DNA from: Bosea beijingensis
GTDB lineage: Bacteria > Pseudomonadota > Alphaproteobacteria > Rhizobiales > Beijerinckiaceae
Direction of reading: 5' to 3'
Length of the DNA: 64,000 nucleotides
Assembly: GCF_030758975.1 (NCBI RefSeq)
Contig: NZ_CP132359.1
Location: 5,354,702-5,418,701 of the forward strand
A model generated the notes under the pieces. That model worked only from the letters and a program-made list of their open reading frames with translations, was not told the origin of the DNA and did not search any database. The translations under genes were made by a program, and so were the position numbers. Each line of letters begins with the position of its first letter. The stretch's first letter is position 1. Below, piece after piece: positions 17,615 through 27,015 of this stretch.

Positions 17615-20600
17615 ATGATGACCGGTCAAATTCGCGACGTTTCCCTCACGCCCGAGCTCGACGATTTCATATCCGAGCAAGTGGCCTCTGGCGATTTTGC
17701 CGATACAAGCGCGGTCGTCCGCGCAGCCTTGAAGGCCCTCCGGGATAAGCCTCGCCCTTGGACGGCGAAGGAACTCTCGGCGTGGCCGGTGGCCGGGGGA
17801 GAATGTGGTGCGTTGATCCGGAATCGGGACTGGGCCGCGACCAGCCTGGGCGCAGTCGACACCTGGCCCGTCGAAATGCGCGCGACGATCGCCAACATCG
17901 TGAACTCGCCGGTGGCCAAGGTGCTGATGTGGGGGCCCGATCACATCATGCTTTACAACGATGCCTACAGGACGATTGCCGGGGAACGTCATCCTTCGGC
18001 TCTCGGCAGCCCGGTTGCGACGGCGTTTCCCGAGGTATGGGACTGGAACCGCCCCATTCTGGAAGCCGGCCTGCGCGGCGAAACCATCTCCTATCGCGAC
18101 CAGCCCATCGAATTCGACAGGCCGGACGGCGCCAAAACGCTCTATCTCGACCTCTTCTATACCCCGGTTTACGAAGCCGATGGCCGCGTCGGCGGCGTCA
18201 TGTGCACGATCGTCGACAACAGCGCACGGGTCGAGGCGGAGCGGCGCGTTGCCGTCAGCGAGACCGAACTGCTCAGGGTCACGGACGCCCTGCCGATGCT
18301 TGTCTCCTATGTCGACCGGGAGCATGTCTATCGCTTCGCGAACATCGCCTATGAAACCTGGTTTGGGATGTCGCCGGCGGGCATGATCGGGCGGCATGTC
18401 AGGGACGTCATCGGCGATGCCCCTTATCAGGATCGCCGAGCTGATCTCGACCGTGGGCTTGCGGGTGAGCGCTTCACCGCCGAAACGACGATGCCGCACC
18501 GCGACGGCGTAACCCGGAGGCTCGAGGTTCGATATGTGCCGCGCGTCGAGCCGGACGGTTCGATCCCTGGCGTATACGTCCTAGGAATCGATGTGCAGGA
18601 GCGCGCCCTGCGCGAAGCTGCGCTGGCCCGGAGCAACAGCCGGTTTCGGACGGCGATGGATGCCGTGCACGGGGTATTGTGGACCAACAGTCCCGATGGC
18701 CGGATGGAGGGCGAGCAGCCGGGCTGGGCCGCGCTCACCGGTGAGGCCTATGAGGAGTACCAGGGCTTCGGTTGGGCGGAGGCGGTGCACCCAGATGACC
18801 GGTCCGGATCGGTCGAAAGCTGGAACGCGGCGGTCGCGGCGAAGAGCATGTACGTTCACGAGCACCGCGTGCGCCACAGAAATGGCAGCTGGCGCAACTT
18901 CGCAATCCGGGCCTTGCCCATGCTCGATACGACCGGCGAGATCGTCGAATGGGTCGGCGTCCATACCGACATCACGCACCAGCGGGCCGCCGAAGCAGCC
19001 CTTCGCGCGCAGGCCGAGGATCTCTCCCGGCAGGTCCGGCATCGCGAGCGGGCCGAGGCGCAGCTGCGACAGCTCAACGATACTCTGGAGGCGCGCGTCA
19101 TCGCAGAGATCGACGAGCGGCGCCAGGCTGAGGCCAAGCTCGCGCAAGCTCAGAAGATGGAGACGGTCGGCAAACTGACAGGTGGCGTCGCGCACGACTT
19201 CAACAACTTGCTTCAGGTCGTGGCTGGCAACTTGCAACTTCTCGCCAAGGACATCGCCGGTAACGAGCGCGCCGAGCGACGCGTCACCAACGCGATGGCC
19301 GGCGTCTCCCGCGGGTCCAAGCTCGCCTCTCAGCTTCTCGCCTTCGGCCGCCGCCAGGCGCTCGAACCCAAGGTCGTCAATGTCAGCCGCTTCGTGCGCG
19401 GTATGGACGATATGCTGCGCCGCGCGCTCGGCGAGGCGATCGAGATCGAGACCGTGGTCGGCGGCGGCTTGTGGAACACGTTCATCGACCCCGCCCAGAT
19501 CGAGAACGCCTTGCTCAATCTCGCGATCAATGCCCGTGACGCGATGGAGGGGCAGGGCAAGCTTACCATCGAACTCGCCAACACCATGTTGGACGATGCC
19601 TATGTCCGCGCCCATGACGAGGTGACGGCGGGGCAGTACGTCATGCTGGCCGTCACCGACACGGGCAGCGGCATGGCGCCCGAAATCATCGACAAGGTGT
19701 TCGAGCCGTTCTTCTCGACGAAGGGCGAGGGCAAAGGTTCGGGCCTGGGCCTCTCCATGGTCTATGGCTTCGTCAAACAGTCGGGCGGCCATGTGAAGAT
19801 CTATTCCGAGGTTGGGCATGGCACGACGATCAAACTCTATCTACCCCGCGCGTTGGAGAGCGAGGATGTAGAGGTCGCGGTCGATACCGGACCCGTGGCG
19901 GGCGGAACCGAGACGGTGCTGGTGGTCGAGGACGACGAGGAGGTCCGCGCGACTGTCGTCGAGCTACTCGCCGATCTGGGCTACCGCGTCCTCAAGGCCG
20001 TCGATGCCGCGAGCGCGCTGAATGTGATCGAGAGCGGCATTCCCATCGACATACTCTTCACGGATGTGGTGATGCCCGGCACGTTGAAGAGCCCCGAGCT
20101 GGCGCGAAAAGCGCGCGAGCGCCTTCCGAACATCGCTGTGCTGTTCACCTCCGGCTACACCGAGAACTCGATCGTCCATGGGGGAAAGCTCGATACGGGC
20201 GTCGAGCTGCTTTCAAAGCCGTACACGCGCGAAGCGCTGGCGCGGAAGTTCAGGCATGTGCTTGCAAACCAGCAGCAACGCAACGCCGCGGCGGCGCACC
20301 AACGCCCTCAGGAGAGCGCTGCGGTGCCGGCGCCGACCGTTGCCGATGCACGACGTACCGTGCTGCTCGTCGAGGACGACGCGCTGATCCGGATGAACAC
20401 CGCTGAAATCCTGGAGGATGGTGGGTTTATCGTCGTCGATGCAGGGAGCGCGGAAGAAGCGATGGCGGCGCTGCAGACTGCTCCGGTCGACATCCTCGTG
20501 ACCGACATCAACCTTCCGGGAGCGTCGGGAACGGAGCTCGCGGCGAGAGCGCGAGAGCTGCGGCCGCAGGTCGTCGTTGTCTTCGCGACGGGTGACGCCT

Positions 20601-20737
20601 CGACGGTCGGCAAGGACGATCAGGCGTCAATTCTCGTCAAGCCCTATGCCGAGCACACGTTGCTGTCGCTGCTGGGTACAGCTTCGTCCTCAGCACCTGC
20701 CCCGCTGGTCAACAAGACGGACGTCGATCAAGCGTAG
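17615..20737 (+). CDS. ParD-like RHH fused to PAS hybrid histidine kinase with two receiver domains
   Basis: A 1040-residue predicted cytoplasmic sensor. Residues 1-46 (VSLTPELDDFISEQVASGDF, then ADTSAVVRAALKALRD) look like the ribbon-helix-helix of ParD antitoxins. PAS-like domains follow at about 60-210, 215-330 and 335-460, then a coiled coil. The HisKA His is His527 (GGVAHDFNNLL). The ATPase has NLAINARDAM, DTGSGM and GSGLGLSMV. Two receivers have predicted phospho-sites Asp817 (FTDVVMPG) and Asp964 (VTDINLPG). It likely senses an internal signal and phosphorylates its own receivers and an unlinked partner. No toxin gene lies upstream. Confidence 0.85.
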   Translation: MMTGQIRDVSLTPELDDFISEQVASGDFADTSAVVRAALKALRDKPRPWTAKELSAWPVAGGECGALIRNRDWAATSLGAVDTWPVEMRATIANIVNSPVAKVLMWGPDHIMLYNDAYRTIAGERHPSALGSPVATAFPEVWDWNRPILEAGLRGETISYRDQPIEFDRPDGAKTLYLDLFYTPVYEADGRVGGVMCTIVDNSARVEAERRVAVSETELLRVTDALPMLVSYVDREHVYRFANIAYETWFGMSPAGMIGRHVRDVIGDAPYQDRRADLDRGLAGERFTAETTMPHRDGVTRRLEVRYVPRVEPDGSIPGVYVLGIDVQERALREAALARSNSRFRTAMDAVHGVLWTNSPDGRMEGEQPGWAALTGEAYEEYQGFGWAEAVHPDDRSGSVESWNAAVAAKSMYVHEHRVRHRNGSWRNFAIRALPMLDTTGEIVEWVGVHTDITHQRAAEAALRAQAEDLSRQVRHRERAEAQLRQLNDTLEARVIAEIDERRQAEAKLAQAQKMETVGKLTGGVAHDFNNLLQVVAGNLQLLAKDIAGNERAERRVTNAMAGVSRGSKLASQLLAFGRRQALEPKVVNVSRFVRGMDDMLRRALGEAIEIETVVGGGLWNTFIDPAQIENALLNLAINARDAMEGQGKLTIELANTMLDDAYVRAHDEVTAGQYVMLAVTDTGSGMAPEIIDKVFEPFFSTKGEGKGSGLGLSMVYGFVKQSGGHVKIYSEVGHGTTIKLYLPRALESEDVEVAVDTGPVAGGTETVLVVEDDEEVRATVVELLADLGYRVLKAVDAASALNVIESGIPIDILFTDVVMPGTLKSPELARKARERLPNIAVLFTSGYTENSIVHGGKLDTGVELLSKPYTREALARKFRHVLANQQQRNAAAAHQRPQESAAVPAPTVADARRTVLLVEDDALIRMNTAEILEDGGFIVVDAGSAEEAMAALQTAPVDILVTDINLPGASGTELAARARELRPQVVVVFATGDASTVGKDDQASILVKPYAEHTLLSLLGTASSSAPAPLVNKTDVDQA

Positions 20738-20776
20738 CGGCCATCGGCCGCCTGTCGTGCGCAGTGGCAACACAAA

Positions 20777-20806
20777 AAAGCGAGCTACCTTTCGGTAGCT
20801 CGCTTT
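20777..20806. terminator. Bidirectional terminator between the hybrid kinase and csbD
   Basis: A perfect 13-bp stem (AAAGCGAGCTACC with its complement) around a TTTC loop, with A-run on one side and T-run on the other. It serves the two convergent genes. Confidence 0.85.
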
Positions 20807-20824
20807 GCGTCCCATCGGTAGTGA

Positions 20825-21016
20825 TCAAGCCTTGTCGACGACCTTCTTCACCGCTTCCTTACCTTTGCCGAGCGCCTGCTGTGCCTCGCCCTTGCGCTCC
20901 TGAGCAATGCCCTCGGCCTGAAGGCCTGGCTTGTCCAGCGCCTTGCCGGCGGCCTGCTTGACGTTGCCGGCGGCCTCATTGGCCAAACCCTTAATCTTGT
21001 CCATGGTGCTGCCCAT
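20825..21016 (-). CDS. CsbD-family stress protein
   Basis: A 63-residue CsbD-like protein: DKIKGLANEAAGNVKQAAGK, GLQAEGIAQERKGEAQQALG, then a Lys/Val-rich tail. CsbD proteins are small, hydrophilic, abundant under general stress, and of unknown mechanism. The product would be helical and heat-stable. It has its own upstream region and is convergent with the hybrid kinase. Confidence 0.9.
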   Translation of the reverse strand: MGSTMDKIKGLANEAAGNVKQAAGKALDKPGLQAEGIAQERKGEAQQALGKGKEAVKKVVDKA

Positions 21017-21409
21017 CGGAATATCCCCTGTCGACTAAGCTGGCCGCTCGATGACGGCGTCGACGGGCATAACGACTAGGTTTGGAACAGGTTCCATTGC
21101 CTCGTGGGTCATCGCGCCAGCATTATCTCGTCGTATGAGCGCCTGCGGAACGTATCCCATGCTTCTTGCTCGGCGATGCGAAGGTAGTTCAAGGCTGTGG
21201 CCGCTGCCGAGGCAGCAGCGGGAAGCGCGTGATCAGGCTCATGAATTCCTGCTCCAAAAGCCGCGCTGCCGTTTAGCCCGTTCGAAATAAAGAGAGAGAG
21301 ATTCGCTGCGCGGCAGCCAGCAGGTCGTTCATCTCAAAAAAGAAAGGGATGTTCCGGGAACAGTCCACCTCTCCTGCCGTTCGGCATCATGGGGTCGGAG
21401 AGTAACGCG
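21017..21409. other. Intergenic region without a clear gene
   Basis: About 390 bp between divergent genes. A minus-strand frame ending at 21109 reads like a protein tail (LNYLRIAEQEAWDTFRRR) but has no start codon. It may be a remnant. Otherwise only promoters for csbD and the DUF6894 gene are expected here. Confidence 0.4.
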
Positions 21410-21691
21410 ATGCCTACCTATAATGTGCGCATGGATGTCGGCGAAGGGCCCGACGGGGGAGAGCCGATGGAATTCTCCGACGCACAGGCGGCCCGCCGTG
21501 ATGCACAGATCGCAATGACGGAGATGGCCCGTGATCATATCCCTGGAAAGCGCAAGGCTCATTTGGCTGTCGAGATAGACGACGACAAAGGCGCTGCCAT
21601 CTATCGCGCGAAACTCGAATTCAGCGGTTACGACGGCGAAGAGCCGGAGACGGACCCAGACCAGCGGCATTCGAACGGACCACGTGAGTGA
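21410..21691 (+). CDS. DUF6894-family small protein
   Basis: A 93-residue protein of the DUF6894 pattern: MPTYNVRMDVGEGPDGGEPM, then EFSDAQAARRDAQIAMTEMA, and strands ending in YRAKLEF. The family is small, common in Hyphomicrobiales and uncharacterised. GGAGAG precedes the ATG at 21410. The stop overlaps the GTG of the receiver gene (GTGA), so the two are translationally coupled and may act together. Confidence 0.7.
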   Translation: MPTYNVRMDVGEGPDGGEPMEFSDAQAARRDAQIAMTEMARDHIPGKRKAHLAVEIDDDKGAAIYRAKLEFSGYDGEEPETDPDQRHSNGPRE

Positions 21692-22044
21692 GCAAACCAA
21701 TCGCTTTGATCGTAGAAGACGAGCCTTTGCTGATGATCCACGCGGTGGATATCGTGGAGAGTGCGGGGTTCGAGGTTCTGGAAGCGGCCAACGCGGACGA
21801 GGCGGTCGCCATCCTAGAAGGCCGCGACGATATCCGCGTCGTCATCACCGATGTCCAGATGCCCGGCAGCATGGACGGGGTCAAGCTGGCCAATGCCGTG
21901 CGCGATCGATGGCCGCCGATCCTGATCATTGTCGTGTCCGGTCACCACAAGCTGCAGGCGGGCGAATTGCCGGACGATGTAACTTTCCTGACCAAGCCCT
22001 ATTCCGAGCGCCAGATGCACCAGGCGCTGTCGCTGATCGGTTAG
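21688..22044 (+). CDS. Single-domain response regulator
   Basis: A 118-residue stand-alone receiver: acidic pocket VEDEPLL, phospho-Asp in VVITDVQMPGSMDG, Ser in IIVVSGHH, and Lys in FLTKPYSE. There is no output domain. Such receivers often work with HWE kinases in alphaproteobacteria. It starts with GTG overlapping the DUF6894 stop, and its own stop overlaps the convergent LOV kinase stop by 4 bp. The LOV kinase is the closest candidate partner. Confidence 0.9.
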   Translation: MSKPIALIVEDEPLLMIHAVDIVESAGFEVLEAANADEAVAILEGRDDIRVVITDVQMPGSMDGVKLANAVRDRWPPILIIVVSGHHKLQAGELPDDVTFLTKPYSERQMHQALSLIG

Positions 22045-23570
22045 TCTAAGGATGAGCTGATATTGCGCCGGAAGAGCTCCTCGTCGTCCGGCGTGCCGCT
22101 GATCTTGTCCTGGTCGGGGAGCGGCGCTTCGAGCGTGAACACGACGCCCGAAGGCAGATAGCGTAGTGAGCCCTTGCCATTGAGTTCTGCGGCCAGCACC
22201 TTCTCGATAAGCCGGGTGCCGAAGCCGCGGCGGGTGGGCTTGCCGGTGACCACAGGCCCGCCGACCTCTTGCCAGCGGAACTCGATCACCTTCGAGCCGG
22301 CGTGATCAGCGACGTGCCAGTCGATGACAACATGCCCGTCTGGCACCGACAACGCGCCGTACTTCGCCGCGTTGGTCGACAGTTCGTGCAAGGCCAGCAC
22401 CATCGCCATGGCGGCGCGCGGCGGCAGGCTGATAGCTGGACCGCCGACGCGAAAGGGCCTGGCACCAGGGACGTCGAAGGATTCCGTGGCACTCGCGACG
22501 ACCTCTGCGATGGTTGCGCTCTGCCATTCCTCACGGGTGAGCAGATCGTGAGCCGATGCCAGCGACTGCATGCGGGCAGTGAGGACCTCCGTCGCCTCCT
22601 TGAGCGAGCCCGCGTTACGCAGGGTCTGCGTCGCGATGGACTGTATGGTCGCCATCGAGTTCTTGACGCGATGCTTCAACTCGGCGGTGAGCAGCAGCCG
22701 CTGCTCCTCGTTGCGGCGACTTTCGGTGATGTCGAGGGTGACACCGGCCATGCTGAGCGGCTTGCCTTCCGCGGAGTAGTAGGGCCGTGCACGAGCCATG
22801 ATCCAGCGGGTCTCGCCGGAGGGCGTCTCGATTCTGTACTCCTGCTCGTAGTCGTGATGGTTCTCGATCGCGTCCTTGACCGATTGCTGCATGCGCGGCC
22901 GCTCGTCCGGCAGGATCGTCGAAATCAGGTCCTGATAGGTAAAAGGCTCGTCAGGCTCGCGCCCGAAATTGCGCTTGCAGATGTCCGAGCAGGTCAGTCG
23001 CATATCGGTGAGGTCGAGCGTCCATGAGCCGAGGCGGGCGGCCTGGATCGTGAACTTGAGGCGTTCCTCGGAAAGCCTTAGCTCCCGGGTGCGGCGTTCG
23101 ACCTCCTTCTCCAGCTTGTCATGCTCGCGCTGAAGCCGCACCAAGCGGTCGCGCTCCAGCGTGACGTCGAACTGCGACGCGAAGAAATAGGTCAGGTGAC
23201 CGTCGTCGTCGAAGACTGGCGAGATCAGCACGCGATTGTAGAAGCGCGAGCCATCCTTCCGGTGATTGATAATGTCCATCTCAATCTGCGAACGGCGTGC
23301 GATGGCGTCCCGCAACTTCGCGACGTCCTTTGGATCAGTCTCTGGTCCTTGGAGGAACCGACAGTTCCGGCCTAAAACTTCCTCGCGCGTGTAGCCCGTC
23401 AAACGCGTGAAGGAATCGTTGGCGAATACGATCGGATTGTCGGGCTGGTTAGGGTCGGTGATCAGCATCGGCATCCGCGTCGCGCGAACCGCAGATGCGA
23501 AGGGGTCCGACGACTTGCCGACCTTCTCGATCTCACTCTCGATCCGGTCGTGCTCGGTCTCGGCGGTCAT
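22041..23570 (-). CDS. LOV-PAS HWE-family histidine kinase, blue-light sensor
   Basis: The first PAS domain (about 25-145) is a LOV domain: TGYTREEVLGRNCRFLQGPE carries the photoactive Cys70, and NHRKDGSRFYNRVLISPV follows. A coiled coil and a second PAS (about 170-290) lead to an HWE kinase with His in LTAELKHRVKNSMATIQSIA and LHELSTNAAKYGAL, GFGTRLIEKVL. The layout resembles LOV-HK of Brucella. Blue light should form a flavin-Cys adduct and switch autophosphorylation. It is convergent with a single receiver and divergent from another HWE kinase. Confidence 0.92.
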   Translation of the reverse strand: MTAETEHDRIESEIEKVGKSSDPFASAVRATRMPMLITDPNQPDNPIVFANDSFTRLTGYTREEVLGRNCRFLQGPETDPKDVAKLRDAIARRSQIEMDIINHRKDGSRFYNRVLISPVFDDDGHLTYFFASQFDVTLERDRLVRLQREHDKLEKEVERRTRELRLSEERLKFTIQAARLGSWTLDLTDMRLTCSDICKRNFGREPDEPFTYQDLISTILPDERPRMQQSVKDAIENHHDYEQEYRIETPSGETRWIMARARPYYSAEGKPLSMAGVTLDITESRRNEEQRLLLTAELKHRVKNSMATIQSIATQTLRNAGSLKEATEVLTARMQSLASAHDLLTREEWQSATIAEVVASATESFDVPGARPFRVGGPAISLPPRAAMAMVLALHELSTNAAKYGALSVPDGHVVIDWHVADHAGSKVIEFRWQEVGGPVVTGKPTRRGFGTRLIEKVLAAELNGKGSLRYLPSGVVFTLEAPLPDQDKISGTPDDEELFRRNISSSLD

Positions 23571-23761
23571 GTGTCGTTGATCTCCTGACGTGCCTCTTAG
23601 CCCAAGGCAATTGCGGTGGTCATGTCATTTGCTGCGTGACGCGACCGCACATTGCTATAGCGAGATGGCAACTCTCTCGGCCTCGCCGAGTTCAATCGTT
23701 GATTCGTCAAACAGGCTGTACGTCCTTATGGATGGAACGCCACCTCAGATTGCAGAGCAGA

Positions 23762-24724
23762 ATGACCTCCGCAGAACGCGAAGCCCGTTTCATGCGCAGC
23801 CTCCTTGCTGCATCCGACGATTGCATCAAGGTCCTCGATCTCGACGGCAAGCTGACCTTCATGAGCGAGGGCGGCCAGCGCGTGATGGAGGTCAGCGACT
23901 TCAATGCGCTCGCGGGTTGCCCGTGGCCGGACTTCTGGGCCGATGCCGGGAACACCGAAGCCAGGCATGCGATCGCCGAGGCTCAGGCCGGTCGCAGCTA
24001 CCGCTTTCAGGGGGCCGCCAACACGGCGGCCGGTAATCCCCGATATTGGGATGTAAAGGTTTCTCCGATCATCGGGCTCGATGGCAATCCTGAGCGGATC
24101 CTCTCCGTGTCCCGCGATATCACCGAGTTGAAGGCCGCCGAAGATCGCTTGCTGCTGCTTGCGCAGGAACTCAAACACCGGATGAAGAACACGATCGCCA
24201 TGATCCAGGCGATCGCGGGCCAGACGCTGCGCGGTGATGACATCCCTTTAGCTGCCCGCGAGGCCTTCAACGACCGAATCCGCGTTCTCGCCGACGCCCA
24301 GGATCTGCTGATGCCGTCAGCCTGGGCGCGCGGTCCGATCCGCGACGTCGTCGAACGCGCCGTCGCGCCGCACGGTCTCGACAGGTTTGATATCGTCGGG
24401 CCGCAACGCGACATCGCCTCGAAATGCGCTGTCGCCTTGGCCCTGGCCCTCCATGAGATGGCGACGAATTCGGTCAAGTACGGCGCGCTCCGCGCAGACG
24501 GACGCGTCCACGTAGAATGGTCCGTCGACGACGAGTTTCGCTTCACTTGGGCGGAAGCCGGAGGCCCGAAGGTCCAAGAGCCGACCCGAAAGGGCTTCGG
24601 CTCACGCATGATCGAGCGAGTGCTCGCGAGCTATTTCCGTGGCACGGGCGGCGTTGAGTATAGGCCGGAAGGCCTGGTGTTCACACTCGTTGCTCCACTC
24701 GACGCACTCGACGACGAGAGCTGA
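23762..24724 (+). CDS. PAS-containing HWE-family histidine kinase
   Basis: About 320 residues: one PAS domain (LLAASDDCIKVLDLDGKLTF to SVSRDITELKAAED) without a LOV Cys motif, then an HWE kinase with His in AQELKHRMKNTIAMIQAIAG, LHEMATNSVKYGAL and GFGSRMIERVL. The kinase part is a relative of the LOV kinase next door, which suggests an old duplication. The start is uncertain: the ATG at 23762 gives MTSAEREARFMRSLL, and one at 23732 is possible. The region between it and the LOV kinase should hold both promoters. Confidence 0.88.
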   Translation: MTSAEREARFMRSLLAASDDCIKVLDLDGKLTFMSEGGQRVMEVSDFNALAGCPWPDFWADAGNTEARHAIAEAQAGRSYRFQGAANTAAGNPRYWDVKVSPIIGLDGNPERILSVSRDITELKAAEDRLLLLAQELKHRMKNTIAMIQAIAGQTLRGDDIPLAAREAFNDRIRVLADAQDLLMPSAWARGPIRDVVERAVAPHGLDRFDIVGPQRDIASKCAVALALALHEMATNSVKYGALRADGRVHVEWSVDDEFRFTWAEAGGPKVQEPTRKGFGSRMIERVLASYFRGTGGVEYRPEGLVFTLVAPLDALDDES

Positions 24725-25107
24725 TTACGAGAACGCCCTAGCAACGAGGAAATACGCGCTTATAGCGATACCACGAGGCCGGGGAGGCTTGGAACACGAT
24801 GGACGAAGCGGCGCTTACCCGTCTGCGCGGCTCATCTCCAAACTGAAGTGCTTTAAACCAAAAGCTCCGGACGTCCGTTCTTGGCCGGCTTTTTTCTTTG
24901 CGGCGCGGCGCACATTGAATTGCCCGTAAGCAGAAGTTCTAGACGTCGGCTATGGGCCACAAACGTCGGTCGTGGGCGAAATGCGCCATCAGCTGACATT
25001 CAGCCACCTCCAGGAAGCAGACGTTCAGCCCCCGAACTCGACCTCGCAGCTATGAGCGAGGATGCCTTCACTTGCGCCGCTAGAAATATTTCGATAAGTC
25101 TCGACAT
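24725..25107. other. Intergenic region upstream of the ars operon
   Basis: About 380 bp with no convincing gene. Just before the arsR start there is a short dyad (TCGA, 6 bp, TCGA) that could be part of the ArsR operator. A GC-to-AT change occurs near 24850. Confidence 0.35.
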
Positions 25108-25464
25108 ATGGAAAATGAACAGATCATCCTCGCGCTGGCAGCCTTGGCGCAGAGCACGCGGCTCGATGTATTCCGCATTCTTGTGAGCGCCGAGCCGGAG
25201 GGATTGGCGGCAGGCGAGATCGCGCGGCGCCTCGACGTCCCCCACAACACGATGTCATCGCATCTCGGCATCCTCAGCCGGGCTGGCCTCATACGCTCAG
25301 AGAGGTCCAGCCGCTCAATCGTCTATCGAGCCGATCTCAATGCCCTAAGGTCAGTTGTCGCCTTCCTGCTCAAGGATTGCTGCGGCGGGCGACCAGAGAT
25401 CTGCGCACCGCTGATGGCCGAACTGAGCCCGTGCTGCCAACCGAAGGCAACCGCCAATGTCTGA
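25108..25464 (+). CDS. arsR: ArsR-family arsenic-responsive repressor
   Basis: A 118-residue winged-helix regulator: LAALAQSTRLDVFRIL, AGEIARRLDVPHNTMSSHLG, ILSRAGLIRSERSSRSIVYR. The C-terminal Cys cluster (KDCCGGRPEIC and ELSPCCQP) is a likely arsenite site, as in C-terminal-type ArsR proteins, rather than the ELCVCDL helix site. It represses its own operon and is released by As(III). It overlaps arsC by 8 bp, which indicates a tight operon. Confidence 0.9.
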   Translation: MENEQIILALAALAQSTRLDVFRILVSAEPEGLAAGEIARRLDVPHNTMSSHLGILSRAGLIRSERSSRSIVYRADLNALRSVVAFLLKDCCGGRPEICAPLMAELSPCCQPKATANV

Positions 25465-25894
25465 GCCGATCGACGTAATCATCTATCACAACCCAGCCTG
25501 CGGAACCTCGCGGAACACGCTCGGGCTGATCCGTAACGCTGGCGTCGAGCCGCACATCATCGAATATCTCAAGACCCCGCCCAACCGCACCTTGCTGAAG
25601 CAGCTTCTCGATCGCGCCGGCATGAGCGTCCGGGAAATCCTCCGCGAGAAGGGCGCGCCTTTCGCCGAACTCGGCCTCGGCGATCCGAGCATGAGCGACG
25701 AATCTCTCTTCGACGCCATCGAGGCGCACCCGATCCTGATGAACCGACCGCTAGTGGTCTCTCCGAAAGGCGTGAAGCTCTGCCGCCCATCCGAAGCCGT
25801 TCTGTCGCTCCTGCCGCCGCAACGCGGCGAGTTTCGCAAGGAGGACGGCGAACTCGTCGTCGACGCGGCCGGTCGGCCCGCAGCTCTCGCCTGA
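25457..25894 (+). CDS. arsC: Arsenate reductase, glutaredoxin-coupled
   Basis: A 145-residue ArsC of the ArsC/Spx fold: IIYHNPACGTSRNTLGLI has the catalytic Cys, and the supporting Arg residues are in the usual places (for example NRPLVV). It reduces arsenate to arsenite with glutathione and glutaredoxin. It lies between the repressor and the efflux pump, 7 bp from the latter. Confidence 0.93.
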   Translation: MSEPIDVIIYHNPACGTSRNTLGLIRNAGVEPHIIEYLKTPPNRTLLKQLLDRAGMSVREILREKGAPFAELGLGDPSMSDESLFDAIEAHPILMNRPLVVSPKGVKLCRPSEAVLSLLPPQRGEFRKEDGELVVDAAGRPAALA

Positions 25895-25901
25895 GGTCAG
25901 C

Positions 25902-26954
25902 ATGTCCACTTTCGAACGTTATCTGACCGTCTGGGTCGGACTGTGCATCGTGGTCGGCATCGCACTGGGCCATGTCATGCCCGGCGTCTTCCAGGCCGTC
26001 GGCGCCGCCGAGATCGCCAAGGTCAATCTGCCCGTCGCCGTGCTGATCTGGCTGATGGTCATCCCCATGCTGCTGAAGATCGACTTCGCCGCGCTGAGTC
26101 AGGTCGGCAAGCACTGGCGCGGGATTGGCGTGACCCTGTTCATCAACTGGGCGGTGAAGCCTTTCTCGATGGCGGCACTGGGGTGGATCTTCATCGCCTG
26201 GCTGTTCCGGCCGTGGCTGCCCGCTGACCAGATCGACAGCTACATCGCCGGGCTCATCATCCTGGCGGCGGCGCCCTGCACCGCGATGGTCTTCGTCTGG
26301 TCGAATCTGACGAAGGGCGAGCCGCACTTCACGCTCAGCCAGGTCGCACTAAATGACGCCATCATGGTCGTCGCCTTCGCCCCGATTGTCGGCCTGCTGC
26401 TCGGCCTGTCCGCGATCACCGTGCCATGGGGAACGCTCGTACTCTCGGTCGTCCTCTACATCGTCATTCCCGTGATCGTCGCGCAACTCGTCCGCAGCCG
26501 CGTTCTGGCGAAGGGCGGGCAGGCTGCGCTCGATCGACTGCTCGGCCGACTGGGACCTGTTTCGCTCGTGGCCCTGCTCGCCACCCTCGTCCTGCTCTTC
26601 GGCTTCCAGGGCGAGCAGATCCTCGCCCAGCCGATGGTGATCGCGCTCCTGGCGGTGCCGATCCTGATCCAGGTCTACCTGAATGCCGGGCTGGCCTACG
26701 TCCTGAACCGGGTCGCGGGCGAGCAGCATTGCGTCGCGGGGCCGTCTGCCCTGATCGGCGCCTCGAACTTCTTCGAACTTGCCGTCGCCGCCGCGATCAG
26801 CCTGTTCGGTTTTCACTCCGGAGCGGCGCTCGCGACCGTTGTCGGCGTGCTGATCGAGGTCCCGGTTATGCTCACCGTCGTCTGGATCGTGAACCGATCG
26901 AAGGGCTGGTACGAGCGCGGTAACGGCGTCCGGAAGGTTCAAGCCCCAGAATAA
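25902..26954 (+). CDS. acr3: Acr3-type arsenite efflux pump
   Basis: A 350-residue, ten-helix BASS/ACR3 transporter: ERYLTVWVGLCIVVGIALGH, the signature Cys in AAAPCTAMVFVWSNLTKGEP, LNDAIMVVAFAP, and ALIGASNFFELAVAAAI. It exports As(III), the product of ArsC, across the inner membrane. It completes the arsR-arsC-acr3 operon. Confidence 0.95.
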   Translation: MSTFERYLTVWVGLCIVVGIALGHVMPGVFQAVGAAEIAKVNLPVAVLIWLMVIPMLLKIDFAALSQVGKHWRGIGVTLFINWAVKPFSMAALGWIFIAWLFRPWLPADQIDSYIAGLIILAAAPCTAMVFVWSNLTKGEPHFTLSQVALNDAIMVVAFAPIVGLLLGLSAITVPWGTLVLSVVLYIVIPVIVAQLVRSRVLAKGGQAALDRLLGRLGPVSLVALLATLVLLFGFQGEQILAQPMVIALLAVPILIQVYLNAGLAYVLNRVAGEQHCVAGPSALIGASNFFELAVAAAISLFGFHSGAALATVVGVLIEVPVMLTVVWIVNRSKGWYERGNGVRKVQAPE

Positions 26955-26996
26955 TTCGGTGATCATGGAAATAGCGCTTGACCGTCCACTGACGGT

Positions 26997-27015
26997 ATGG
27001 AATTTATATTTCCAT
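26997..27015. promoter_or_regulatory. Operator-like dyad over the second arsR start
   Basis: ATGGAA and TTCCAT form a perfect dyad with 7 bp between them; its right arm overlaps the ATG. The position fits an ArsR-type autorepressor site. Confidence 0.45.

Noticed and set aside
21109..21300. Minus-strand open frame ending LNYLRIAEQEAWDTFRRR upstream of csbD
   Set aside because: It reads like a protein tail but has no start codon or ribosome-binding site, so it was kept only as a note in the intergenic entry.
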